A DNA stretch of 64,000 nt, taken from NCBI GenBank assembly GCA_024803745.1, contig JANJXV010000004.1, forward strand, positions 42,899,358 through 42,963,357, written 5' to 3'. Under the pieces are notes generated by a model, which was not told the origin of the DNA, ran no database searches, and worked only from the letters and a program-made list of their open reading frames with translations. Both the position numbers and the translations under genes were made by a program. This DNA comes from Megascapheus bottae. Taxonomy: Eukaryota; Chordata; Mammalia; Rodentia; Geomyidae. Shown here in pieces: positions 47,377-58,304 of the stretch. Numbering within the stretch: the stretch's first letter is position 1; every line of letters begins with the position of its first letter.

Positions 47377-48518
47377 TCATAAGCATTATTTGAAAAGAAA
47401 ACCATGCCTTCGTTCTGCCTGCAAATTCAGTCAGAACCCACACATGGTCCCCGGGGAAAGAAACAGGAAAGTCAGAAAGACTGAGCACAGAGCCTGTGGT
47501 TAAGGATATATTTCTGCCTATGAATATGTTTAATAACTAGGTAACTATGCTAAGGAAACTGATATCCTTTATCTGGGTAGCATAGAGTAGAAACGGAGTG
47601 AAAAAGCTCTACAAAAAGAGTAAATGTTGGCCGAGAAAGAATCATAGAAACAATCATTTGGAACTCTGAACTTAGGCTAATTTGGTTTAATTGATAATTA
47701 TTTTTTCTGAATTACTACTTTGAACACTAAATCTTCAGCTCTTCAAGAAGCTAACCTATATAGTATATAAATAGTGCTCTGTTTACAAAAGGGAAAATAT
47801 ATTGATTTCAATAAGGGTACTATTTTATATGAAAAATTTAATGAGTAAAACTGTACTGTCTACAATATATTAATTGGTAGATTACTTGAAGAGAGTGAAG
47901 AGCTTTTATGTGAAGTAAAAATTCTATAAAATAGAGTATGTATCATGCTTGAGTTTACAGAAACAAATGTAGAGAATCAGACAAACAGTACTGTTTCTTG
48001 GGCAGCAGAAAAATGGAATTAGAAGGTAGTTATGGAGCCATATTCATGTTGGTCAATTTATATCTGTTTCAATCTCTATTCAATCTTATTTTTATAGTTT
48101 TATACTTAAATTTTAAACACTTCTACATGGCAGAAATTATTTTCACTGCAAGTCCATTAGTTTGGAAATATACAGTCAGGGACTAATGTTTCTCACAGGC
48201 TATTCTATGCATGGGCACCATCATACCTGGTGCTGTTTCTCTTTCTTCTAGAATCCTGTCTAGGAGGGGTCAAACTTTTTCCACTCTGCAGTTGTAAGGA
48301 TCACTACAATAATCCCCACTCTGAAGTTGTAAGGATACTTACAATATTGGCTCACTCTGAGTTGGCAGGAATTCTTGGGAATCATTCCTTAGATTCAGTG
48401 ATTACCCTAAATGTCATGCACTTGATAATCACATTGCAATCAAGTAAGTCCAAAACCTGATTAATAAAACCAGATGCTATCCCCTACCATTAATACCCAT
48501 TTATCTTACTCTTAAAAG
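47377..48518. other. Unique DNA with one short tandem duplication
   Basis: At about 48278-48346 the phrase 'ccactctgcagttgtaagga' is repeated as 'ccactctgaagttgtaagga' with a period of about 36 bases. No gene seen. Confidence 0.5.
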
Positions 48519-48526
48519 TCAAGTGT
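48519..48526. repeat. TSD of twin-primed L1, left copy
   Basis: TCAAGTGT occurs here and at 49724-49731, after the A-rich tail. Short, but in exactly the expected places. Confidence 0.55.
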
Positions 48527-49723
48527 TGCAATGAACATTGTTGTGCTAGAGGATTTAGTGTGTCCTTCTTTCTCGACCAATGGGTAAATTCCCACTAGTG
48601 AAATTGTTGAGTTACAGGGGAACTCTATGTTTAGTCTTTTGAGGAAATGCCATATTGCTTTCCATAGTGGTTGAAGAGTTTACACTCCTACCAACAGTGT
48701 AGTAGTGATCTCTCCTGGCCACATCCCCGCCAGCATCTGTTGTTGTTGGATTTCTTGATCATGGCCCTTCTCACTGGCTTGAGGTGGAATCTCAGAGTTG
48801 TTTTGATTTGTATTTCTTTTATTGCCAGAGATATCGAGCATTTCTTCATGTGTCTATAGGCCATTCTTATTTCTTCTTCAGAGAAGTTTCTCTTTAAGTC
48901 TTTTGCCCATTTTTTAATGGGATGGTTGTTTTTTTCCAGATTTGTTTTTCAGAGATTCAAATTTTTTTAGCTGTAGATATATTTTAGATATGAGGCCTTT
49001 GTCGGTTGTATGGTTAGTGAAGAGCTTCTCCTACTATGTGGGCTTACTATTTAACTTGCTAGTTATGTCATTTGCCATACAGAAGCTCTGCAATTTAATG
49101 CAGTGCCATTTGTCCAAGCCAGATGTCCCCTAGTTGATGTTTGGATCAACAAGATGTGGCATTTATACAAAATGGAATTGTATGCCACCATCAGAAAGAA
49201 TGACATGGCACCATTGGTGAGGAAATGGAAAAACTTGGAAAAAATCATATTAAGTGAAATAAGCCAGACCCAAAGGAACACAGGCTCAATGGTTTCCTTC
49301 ATCTGTAATAATTAGTATACATCCATAATTCTCCTAGCAGAGGATTATAATAGCTCAAACCCTAAATACACAAGACAATATAGGATGAGGCCAAATTAAT
49401 GGACCTCCAGGACATGGAAACAAGAGCTTAATTATAAGTGACCTTTACTCTTTATATATTATGTTTTTCTCTCTTCTCTTGTGTTGTCCTTTGGTTAATC
49501 TCATATTGTTACTGTATCCCACTTTGTTACCTAGCATTTCATATAGATGTTTACCTGTTTATTTGAAATAGGAGGGGGAAAATGAGGGGAGGAATTGAGG
49601 TGAGGGAAATGGGGACAAAAACATAAGAAGGGTTATCAATGTGTGAGAAGCAACACACCCTCTATCTGGCAAATATAATTGTAACCCCGCTATACATTGA
49701 AATAAAAAATATTAAAAAAGAAA
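48527..49723 (+). mobile_element. 5'-inverted (twin-primed) L1 (lineage A)
   Basis: 48527 to about 49117 is L1 ORF2 on the minus strand, from the 'gttcattgcagcac' region back to 'gactgcattaaactgcagag'. At about 49118 it switches to the plus strand at 'ccagatgtcccctagttgat' and runs through the ORF2 C-terminus (49103-49315, 'WINKMWHLYKMELYATIRKN', 'RNTGSMVSFIC') and the 3'UTR to an A-rich tail. The inverted block comes from directly upstream of the sense block, with about 30 L1 bases lost at the junction. Fossil. Confidence 0.9.
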
Positions 49724-49731
49724 TCAAGTGT
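49724..49731. repeat. TSD of twin-primed L1, right copy
   Basis: Partner of 48519-48526. Confidence 0.55.
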
Positions 49732-49842
49732 GCCCATATCTGTAAGGTCTAGAAATCTGCTTAAGAAGAAGCTAGACATTTGGATTTAAATTCTTACAAT
49801 GTCACTTTTGCAGGATAATTACAATGGTCTTCAACTTCTTTA

Positions 49843-49886
<44 letters not shown>

Positions 49887-51335
49887 ATATAGGAAATATG
49901 TCAGTGCAGCTGAGAAACATTTTTCACAGGCTAATAAAGGCCCTCATTCATATGAATCCTTTTGCCCATATAAAGTTCACTTGTCCTTACATTCTAACTA
50001 GTACTGTAAGCCTGAGTACTAAGTCACAGGTCATTTGACATGGTAGGATAATGATCTGGGACAGTCTGCCTTGTTTATATGTTTTTATCAATGATTTCAT
50101 GGTGTCAATTAATGTTGACCAGGACATTGACTACATGATGTATTTGCTCATTGATTTTATGTTTTCTCTGGCTGATGGGTAATTAAATTGTTTGACTTTG
50201 AGGCTTCAAATGTCCTCACAACTCCTGACTCCTGAAAATGTGAGACAAAATCTACCAGCACAAACATGAACTTCTTTATCATGACCTATGACTCACTCCC
50301 ACCTTTAAACTATTTAGTGTCACACTTTAAATAGGAAAGAAGAAGCAATTTATGAAAAAGGGACCATTTCTAGACTGAGTGGTATTCATAGTAACATTCA
50401 AACAAAAAATACTGTTATTTCTTTCTCACTTTCTTCCAAATTCTTCTGTTAACTAGTTTAGTCTCGCCTGTTGAATAAATTTTAGATATGCAGGTTGTCT
50501 CAGATAATATGTTAAAACACGTATTTCATTTTTTGGCCTCTTTGTAGAAAGCCATCAGTGAGCTATTGGATAGAGGTGATATCTCTCCATCTCGAGCATG
50601 ATTCTTTTTTACTTCTCATTTAGCCAAAGTAGTTCTTATCATGTAGGAGTGGAGATAGGAGGACACCAGAGTGGAGAACGAATACAGCCACTTATATGCC
50701 ACTGCCCGTGTGTTAGTGTTGCTTGTCAGGTTTCCCCTAGAGGCTTTGTGGAGGCAATGCATGTGTTATTTGTCAGGTAGTTCATCACTGAAGGCCTCAG
50801 ATTCTGAGAGTGCTAAGTTGCAAAATAGAAAACCACCATGATGTGTTTATTTGTTCTATAATAATTCAGGTAGGCTTCATATGCACTCTTTCTCTCTTGG
50901 ACCCATAGACTTCTTTGGGCCAAGTCCTTTGAATCAATACTTCTGTGTCTTTCTCTTGGCAAAAATAGTATATTCCTTAAGCATCTCTCTTTCAGTTTGA
51001 ATATCTCAAGTAAACAACCGCTTAACTCTCAGGCTAAGTGAGACTTCTCACTTCCAAAGGTTGTGTAAGACTGAGGGACATGTGTTAAATTCTCAAAGTG
51101 ATGCTTTTGAGGACATATTGGCTAGATTTTAGAGAAAATATACAGCCATGTTCTTTTATGAATAAGATAGAAACAAATGGAAATAGTTGTCTATAGATAC
51201 TTTAGAAGCAATTGTCTTAACCATCACTTACATGTTTGGATAGTTGAAATGTATTACGGAGTAAGAATGCTAAAAGTGGCTTCAACATTTTATGTTTTCA
51301 AGGACTTTATCAACAGTCTAGAAGTTCCAGCTCAC
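49732..51335. other. Unique DNA, no gene seen
   Basis: Besides the TG microsatellite at 49842-49883 nothing is recognised. The patch at 50590-50800 is less AT-rich but unassigned. Confidence 0.45.
49842..49883. repeat. (TG)n microsatellite
   Basis: About 20 TG units with one early GC step; likely polymorphic. Confidence 0.95.
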
Positions 51336-51350
51336 AAAAACCAAGATGAC
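51336..51350. repeat. SINE TSD, left copy
   Basis: AAAAACCAAGATGAC, repeated perfectly at 51554-51568. Confidence 0.85.
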
Positions 51351-51553
51351 TGGGCCAGGAGTTTGGCCTAGTGGTTGAAGTGCTTGCCTAGCATGCACGA
51401 AGACCCGGGTTCGATTCCTTGGTACCACGTACATAGAAAAAAGCTGAAAGTGGTGCTGAGGCTCAAGTGGTAGAACTCTAGCCTTGAGAAAGTCCAAGGA
51501 CAGTGCTCACGCCCTGAGCTCAAGCCCAGGACTGGCAAAAAAAAAAAAAAAAA
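51351..51553 (+). repeat. IDL-Geo SINE, youngest-looking copy
   Basis: Both left-monomer pol III boxes are intact ('ggcctagtggttgaagtgct', 'cgggttcgattccttggtac'). The right monomer is of the short 'gagaaagtccaagg' type. It ends in a long unbroken A-tail and has a perfect 15-base TSD. These mark a recent insertion. Confidence 0.93.
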
Positions 51554-51568
51554 AAAAACCAAGATGAC
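51554..51568. repeat. SINE TSD, right copy
   Basis: Perfect partner of 51336-51350; its As merge with the tail. Confidence 0.85.
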
Positions 51569-52739
51569 AACTTGTCATTCTCTATAGTGTGCTCAACATC
51601 TGGAGGATAGCTGAAATAATAAAACAACTCATTTTCATAATTGATCAGATATTACCATTATATGTTATGAGTAAATGACAGGGAGGAAATTCAACAATAT
51701 CAGTAGGAAGAAATAAAAATTAGACTTTAGATAGTACAATAAAGAAAGTCAAATAAAGTGAAGAGATCATGGGAAGATGAATTAAATAGTGGTGCCATAA
51801 AGGCAAAAAATGTATTTGGTTAAAGCAAACCTATGTTTATTAAATTTTAGTAAAAGAGAGTAGAATTTAAGTTATGTAATTTTAATAATACTATAATATC
51901 TAAGCAGTGATTTGATATTTTAAGAACCAAAAGCAAAGTGGTAAAAATTGAGTAACAACTTTTTAGGAAGATAACTGTCATGTAAATAAACATTTCAAAA
52001 ATAGAGATAAACTCAGTATGCTTCATATATTTCTAGATTAGCTTTTTTGATGTTTCTAATGTCTAAGTAGTGTCAAATATGTGCTCATGTACAAATATGA
52101 TATCATTATACAATCTTGCATGTTGCTTTATTTTTTTAAATAGTTTTGCTTAAAGGTGTTATTTTCAGTGACTCTGAAAGTAAATATTCAAAGCTAACAT
52201 TAGGTACAAAACTATTACTATCTTTAATCAACTTACTAAAATGATAAAAGATTGTAGAAGAATACAATAATTTGTATTATAGATAATTTTTATAGTCTAC
52301 ATGCAATTAGCAAGGGCTGATTATGAACCAGAGAAGAAACTGTATTAATTTATAAAGTAAAGAAGTATGTACATGTTAAATGAGTAACTAAATTAAAAAT
52401 AAATCCTATTGTTTATTGTACTATTTACTGTATCTTAATTTACCATGTTTTATTACTATATTATAATATACTTTTACCTAGAGAAACTTAATTTTGTTCC
52501 TAACAAATTAATTTTAAAATGCACCTGTATTTTTTTTACTAGTTACTTGTATTTTTTTCCAGGTGGTCAGAATCAATGGAAGTGACTCCTCAGGGTTGAT
52601 GGTCAAAAACCTGGCTGAAAAAGGGCAATGATCCCAGCTGCAATGGACAGAAAGAGAAGCTACTACATAATCTGAAACATGGCATTGCTGGAGGAGAAAC
52701 TCCCCCAAAAGTAATTATGAATGAAATCTTTGCTAAAGC
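51569..52739. other. Unique AT-rich DNA, one weak exon-like patch
   Basis: At 52563 a 'tatttttttccag' acceptor-like tract precedes a GC-richer patch. It has a 23-codon open frame ending in TGA, then a possible 'aaaagtaatt' donor near 52710. The support is weak and no protein was recognised. Confidence 0.3.
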
Positions 52740-52751
52740 ACACAGTAGAAG
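52740..52751. repeat. SINE TSD, left copy
   Basis: ACACAGTAGAAG compared with ATACAGTAGAAG at 52988-52999. Confidence 0.75.
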
Positions 52752-52987
52752 GACCAGGCTGGGTGGCCCATGCCTGTAATCCTAGTTACTTAGGAGGCTA
52801 AGATTTGAGATCAAGGTTCAAAGCCAGCCCAGGCACAAAAGGACCTGAGACTCTTAGCTCTAATTAACCTCTAGAAAATGGGAAGTGGGGCTTGGCTCAA
52901 GGATAGGGTGGTAGCTTTGAGCTGAAGAGCTCAGGGACAGCACCCAGGCCTAGTGTTTAAGCCCATGACCCCCCCCAAAAAAAAAAC
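52752..52987 (+). repeat. B1-like/Geo dimeric SINE with TSDs
   Basis: 'gaccaggctgggtggcccat', 'cctgtaatcctagttactta', 'cacaaaaggacctgagactc', 'gggaagtggggcttggctca', poly-C then A tail. Same subfamily as 47124. Confidence 0.9.
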
Positions 52988-52999
52988 ATACAGTAGAAG
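52988..52999. repeat. SINE TSD, right copy
   Basis: Partner of 52740-52751, one mismatch in 12. Confidence 0.75.
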
Positions 53000-53151
53000 T
53001 CACAGAAAAGTGACTTTTTAATGTGTAAATTACCCTAAGTATTTTGCAAAGTAAAAGCCAAATGCTCTATTTTGTAAAATATATTTATTGTTACGATACT
53101 GTGGAATATGCCTAAGGCTTGGAAAAAAATTGCAGAAAAAGCAGATGTCTT

Positions 53152-53430
53152 AGGTCAGACTGCTATCAAAATTAACCAAGAGTAGTGGCACACAAATAAT
53201 AGACATTTATATCTAACAGTGTGAAGGTTGCAAGGTCTCAGGTGGTGGCCCTCTTCTTGCCACCTTGGGATTGAATCCTCACATGGCAGAATAGGTGGCA
53301 AGACAGTTCTCAGGCATTCCTTCCATAAAGTCACTAGTTCCACTTCCATAGAATTAATAACTTATCTGAAGCTTCTCTGTCTAGTACCCTCACAAGTGGG
53401 CAATAAGATTTTGTTGGCAATACATATTTA
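53152..53430 (-). repeat. MaLR/MLT1-like solo LTR
   Basis: In reverse orientation the order of motifs follows the mammalian MLT1-type LTR: 'agactgctatcaaaattaac', 'aatagacatttatatctaac', 'gaaggttgcaaggtctcagg', 'gattgaatcctcacatggca'. It has no coding or internal retroviral sequence. It is strongly diverged, as expected for this ancient class. Identified from memory. Confidence 0.55.
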
Positions 53431-55673
53431 GCCTAATAGCTTTGGTATTCGTGTTATATTTATCTTCTAAAACTGAGGAAAATAGATGCTATAGAGGTGT
53501 ATGTATAATGTGATTTGAAATCCAAAGGAAGTATCTGTGAATAGATGGGTGTCAAGTAAGTGTCCTTGAATGTGAACGGGGTGAGATGTGGTGGGAAAAA
53601 ACAATACAGACACTCAAGAACAAGTAGTTTAAGTCAAGTACCGTTTGATAAGGTATCTACACACAAGATGAGAGGAGTATTGCAATTTGTATACTTTTGG
53701 CATTTACCAAAAGCCTACACAATTTTCCCAGAGACAACTTCAGGCATGATTATTCAGTTTTTCTTTCTATATATTCATAATGGCTGACATTGTACCTTTG
53801 TCCTGATTATCTGGAGAGAGGTGACTAATGGTGTTATTTAGAAACAGTGATGTATCTGACCTGTTACTTGAAATTTTAAAGCAATTTATAGAAACAAATC
53901 CATTTGTGAATAAACATTAATAGTTCAAAGCTCAGAGAACTGAATTTGGTAAAAGAATGAAATCAAAGTTTTCAAGAATTTTTAAGAAAGGGCATACATG
54001 AACAAGGAGAAATTTGATAAATGCTCTTATACTTTAAAAGGGAAATCAAAGATCAAAGTATAGAGTAAGAATTGAAACATTATAAGCAATTTTCCATTAA
54101 TCTTGACCCAAATATAATAATTTGAATATTGGAACATATCAAATAAAATTAAGACTCACACATATGTTCTCTTAATGTGCAGCTAAAATGTATTTTGTAA
54201 GACATAGAGAACACATATGCTTGCATGCATTTTCACATTATATTTAGCAGTAAGACTTCAATAAGAATACAAAGAATTTTAATGAAAAGTTATTAAAACA
54301 GCTTAATTTATTTTAAGGTGAATAATTAATAGATATAATTAAAATTGGTTTTAAATCCATCAAAAAGTTACAAAGAAAATAATAATAAATCAAAGTAAAT
54401 ATGTAAGTCATTCATGTATTCAAAATAAACTGAAAATTAAAATGTAATTAGCTTTCTGGATTTTAAAGGTTATCAGAAATGTTAAAATGCTGATATTGCA
54501 ATATTCATTTAACTAATATAAGTTTATATTTCCTTTATCATATGAAGCAATCTAACCATCTGCATGGGATGATATAAAGATTAATTACTTCATTTTGTTA
54601 GAGCTCATTAAAGTCTAATATTATTAAATAAAATTGCCAAATGAATAGATGAAGCAGTATTAAACATGATCACAAACCCCCTTCATTATAATTATTTTCG
54701 GGGATAAAGGTCAGCTTTTCACATGCAGTACCTACTAATGTTCTCTTAGAAAACATGCTGAACTATTACTACAATTTTTAAAAATCTAATGTGAACATTC
54801 TGCATGTGAATTTTTAATGAAAGTTTTAACTAAATCTTGATAAGCACATTCCAACCCTTACCTCCTCCATCTCATTCATGATAATATACTTGCTGTCTTG
54901 ATCTGGCTCTCTGATTCTTTTCATATGAGTAGTATTGCCTTCAAAGAAATATATGTGCTTCAATAATATAGTGAGTTGTTGAATGTTTAGGTAAACATGG
55001 CTGAGTATGTATTTTTTTTGCCCAGCCTAGCATGTCTCTGAGAAAATATCAGTGAACAAGAAAGATAAAATTTCTGCATCCATGTAGCCAGTGTTACCTG
55101 GAAACAAATTACTAAATAATTACATTGTGATGGATGGTACATAAAAGAAATATAGAGAGTGTTATCAAATTCTATAACAAGAATCTGTGGTATTTACAAT
55201 GATGAATACACAGGGCCACTGATATTTAGACTAAGACTTGAAAAAAATCTTAGGAATCAGATAAAAGAGGTGGTACTATGTTCCAGGCAGAAAAACAGCA
55301 TATTTGTGAGCCTTAGTAGTTTTTCATAAAATGAAGTAGAATATAACTAATTATACTTCATTTCTAAGTTACTGTTTTATTTTAGTGTTCATGATATGAT
55401 CAATGACCTACTGTTTATGGAATTAGCAAACATATAAAATGACACATTAAATAAAGGCCCTACATGTCATATGGCTGACTAAAATTCTAAGATCCTATCT
55501 ATGTTGGGGAGTATGACAGAATATTCCCCAAGAGAATTTCAAGGATTTTTAAATAGGGTACAGTATTTGACTTTTGCTGATTATTTACATCCACAGATGA
55601 TAACAATTACCAACTTGTAGGTGATATTCTGGCCTGGGAATTAATTGATGAAATTGGTTTACTCTAAAAACAT
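53431..55673. other. Unique AT-rich DNA, no gene seen
   Basis: About 2.2 kb, the longest repeat-poor stretch of the right half, with no supported features. Confidence 0.45.
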
Positions 55674-55905
55674 TTTTGTCTATTGTGGGACTTGAATTCT
55701 GGGCCAGGGAGTTGTCCCTGAGCTCTTCAGCTCAAGGCTACCACTCTACCACTTAAACCACAACACCACTTCAGGTTTTCTAGTGGTTAATTGGAGATAG
55801 GAGTCTCAAGAACTTTAATGCCCCCGACTGGCTTTGAACTGTAATCCTCAGAGCTCAGCCTCCTGAGTAGCTAGTATTATAGGTGTGAGCCACCATGTCC
55901 ATCTC
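55674..55905 (-). repeat. B1-like/Geo dimeric SINE
   Basis: Reverse copy: 'gggacttgaattctgggcca', 'gtccctgagctcttcagctc', 'ttctagtggttaattggaga', 'gactggctttgaactgtaat', 'ctcctgagtagctagtatta'. Nearly full length. Confidence 0.85.
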
Positions 55906-56311
55906 ATAAAAATTTTATAAATATATTCTGTGACTTTTAGCCACTTTAGAATAGTTCCTGGCTTGAATACCTGTCAAAATATCCCAGTAATGCAAGAGAA
56001 TATATTGCATAATTGGAGATAGAAAAGAAAAGATAAAGAGAAGACTTTGATTTTTTTTATTTCCAGTTGAAAAAACATCTTCCTTTTTATGTATCTGTGA
56101 AGTGCCCAATGTTTAAAATATCCAATATTGATCCCTGTGTGGTTTGCTTTCATATCTTTACTTTTAGGACTAATGATATCTCTGTAACCTTAGATATGTT
56201 TATTGTTTTGGCTGGTAGTTATTAGTTAGTTCTTAGGAAGTTTTTAGTTATTATGTAGTTCTTAGGTAGTTACTTATTAGATGGTATATTATTAGTGATC
56301 ATGGTGTGTTT
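55906..56311. other. Unique DNA with a short simple repeat
   Basis: A TTAG-rich imperfect minisatellite-like stretch lies at 56213-56281 ('agttattagttagttcttag', 'tagttcttaggtagttactt'). Nothing else recognised. Confidence 0.5.
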
Positions 56312-56437
56312 GGGAACCACATACATAGAATAAAAGACTGGAAATGGTTCTGTGTCTCAATTGGTAGGGCTCTGGTCTTGAGAAAACCCTAGGATAGAGC
56401 TTGGGCCCTGAGTTCAAGCCCCAGGCCTGGAAAAATA
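56312..56437 (+). repeat. IDL-Geo SINE, 5'-truncated (Geo monomer)
   Basis: Starts in the end of the IDL half ('aaccacatacatagaataaa') and keeps the whole right monomer ('gtgtctcaattggtagggct', 'gagttcaagccccaggcctg'). Confidence 0.78.
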
Positions 56438-57007
56438 ACATTGGGTGGGATACACTTCATATATTTAAAAATTATAATATTCTTTGTGAATATTCTGGAA
56501 ACTTCTCAGGAACATTCTTAGTGCAACTAAGAGAGTCAGATTTTTCAAGTCTATTATAAATGGATACTTCTCATTTATCTTTATTTTTTTCCGCCCCATG
56601 TTCATCACTGTTCTATAATTGGGTGTCAGGAAGTACATATGGGCAGGATATTTACCTACATTCTATTTCTTTGAACTTGTTAGATGTTCCCTTATTATCA
56701 CAAGAGACTTAGTAATGCATATATCCCTAAAAATAGGTAGAAATCGCAAAGATATATTGAATTTTTTGCCCTATTTCAAACTTTAATAAGTGATAAGATA
56801 TAGCATTATGTAGTTGCTATTTATAAATCAGAGGTACATAAACCATGATGATTAGTATGAACATGTTAAAAAATAATGCCAAAAATAAGCACAAAATATT
56901 TAGAATGATATGGAACTGAAACATGGGTGATATCTTGGAAAATCTTTGATTTGTAATCCAAGATTTTAAATCTAAAGTGTAGTTTCTTTTTTGTTTGTTT
57001 GCTTTTT
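56438..57007. other. Unique AT-rich DNA
   Basis: Nothing recognised. Confidence 0.45.
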
Positions 57008-57196
57008 AAAACCAATCCTGGGGCTTGAACTCAGGACCTGGGCACTCTCCTTGAGTTTTCTCAAAGCTAACAATTTATGGCTTGAGCCATACCACAACTT
57101 CAATTTTTTTCTGTGCAATTAGTACCAAGGAATTGAACCCAGAGCTTGGTACATGGTAGGAAAGCACTCTAGCACTAGGCCATACTACTGGTCCAG
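57008..57196 (-). repeat. IDL-Geo SINE
   Basis: Reverse copy: 'ggggcttgaactcaggacct', 'gggcactctccttgagtttt', then 'gtaccaaggaattgaaccca' and 'gcactctagcactaggccat'. Moderately diverged. Confidence 0.8.
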
Positions 57197-57399
57197 TGTA
57201 GTTTTTTTTTTAAGCAGTCCTAATTCAAGTATTTTTGTTTAGCTTTCTGATAGATATATGTGAGATGGCATGCATTTCTACATGATGTTTGATTTTTTAA
57301 TCCACTCTGGAATCAAGACATAAATCATTGACTTAGTATATCTGTAATGACTCACATGTTTCTATGACATCATAATTCATTTGACTGCAGTTATTCATT

Positions 57400-57497
57400 T
57401 TTTTTTGGTGCATCGTGGGGCTTGAACTCTAGGCCTGTGCACTGTCCCTCCCTAAGCGCCTTAGCTCAAGACTACTGCCCTGCCCCTGAGCCACTTG
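57400..57497 (-). repeat. Geo-type right monomer, lone copy
   Basis: Reverse: 'gtggggcttgaactctaggc', 'gtgcactgtccctccc', 'agctcaagactactgccctg', 'cccctgagccact'. The left monomer is absent, with an A-tail read as T8 at its start. The 'ctgaagagctc' hallmark of the B1-Geo type is partly visible. Confidence 0.7.
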
Positions 57498-57749
57498 TCA
57501 TTATATATTCTAATAAATGTACATAATTAATTGCTTTATCCTCATTATTTTTCTTATGCCACACAATAAAGATCCCAAAGACAGCTTCATTATAGTTATT
57601 CCATGTTATATATAAGAAAGCAAAGTGTGACTTTTAGTTAAATTGTTAACTGTTAAAGTCACTTTGTAATGAGTAGCATTTAGAATGGAATCTTGAAGTG
57701 CATCCTTATAGAGTGCTGACATACCTTTCCTTTCTTGGCCTTTCCTTTC
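57498..57749. other. Unique DNA
   Basis: Nothing recognised. Confidence 0.45.
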
Positions 57750-57956
57750 TTTTTTTTTTAAATTTTTTTATTGTAATTAGTAAAAGGGTTACATGATATT
57801 TGCCAGATAGAAGGTGCATTAATTCACATACATTGATACCCTTTCACATGTCTTGGTACCCATTTCCCTCCCACCCCACCCCCCACCCGTCTTGGTTTTC
57901 CCCCCTTCCCTATCAAATTTCAAATATCCAAATACAAATAAATTCAATATATCAGA
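57750..57956 (-). mobile_element. L1 3' end (lineage A)
   Basis: Reverse terminal 3'UTR: T-rich tail, 'gggttacatgatatttgcca', 'gatagaaggtgcattaattc', the complement of the G-rich tract (C-rich at about 57865-57910) and 'attcaatatatcaga'. About 200 bases, severely truncated. Its 5' end runs into a long polypyrimidine microsatellite. Confidence 0.85.
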
Positions 57957-57961
57957 CCATA

Positions 57962-58202
57962 CATTCCCCTTCTTCCCTCTCTCCCTCCCTCCCTCCCTCC
58001 CTCCTTCCCTTCCTTCTTTCCTCCCTTCCTTCCTTCCTTCCTTCCTTCCTTCCTTCCTTCCTTCCTTCCTTCCTTCTTCCTTTCCTTTCCTTTCCTTTCC
58101 TTTCCTTTCCTTTCCTTTCCTTTCCTTTCCTTTCCTTTCCTTTCCTTTCCTTTCCTTTCCTTTCCTTCCTTCCTTCCTTCCTTCCTTCCTTCCTTCCTTC
58201 TC
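57962..58202. repeat. Polypyrimidine microsatellite (CCCT/CCTT/CCTTT)n
   Basis: About 240 bases of almost pure C/T: (CCCT)n, then (CCTT)n, then a perfect (CCTTT)n block (about 58080-58165), then (CCTT)n again. The long open frames across it on both strands are repeat artefacts. Confidence 0.97.
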
Positions 58203-58216
58203 TTTCTTTTACAATT

Positions 58217-58304
58217 GTGGTGCTTGATCTAAAGGCCTTGTGCTTCCTCTTGACTTTTTCACTCATAGCTGGTGCTCTACCACTTAAGCCACATATCTAG
58301 TCCC
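58217..58304 (-). repeat. Geo-type monomer, diverged
   Basis: 'gtggtgcttgatctaaaggc', 'gctggtgctctaccacttaa', 'gccacatatctagtccc' fit a reverse right-monomer fragment directly after the polypyrimidine tract. Confidence 0.55.

Noticed and set aside
57800..58300. Long proline/serine/leucine open frames and an opposite-strand lysine/glutamate/arginine frame
   Set aside because: They are translations of the (CCTT)n/(CCTTT)n microsatellite and the L1 end.
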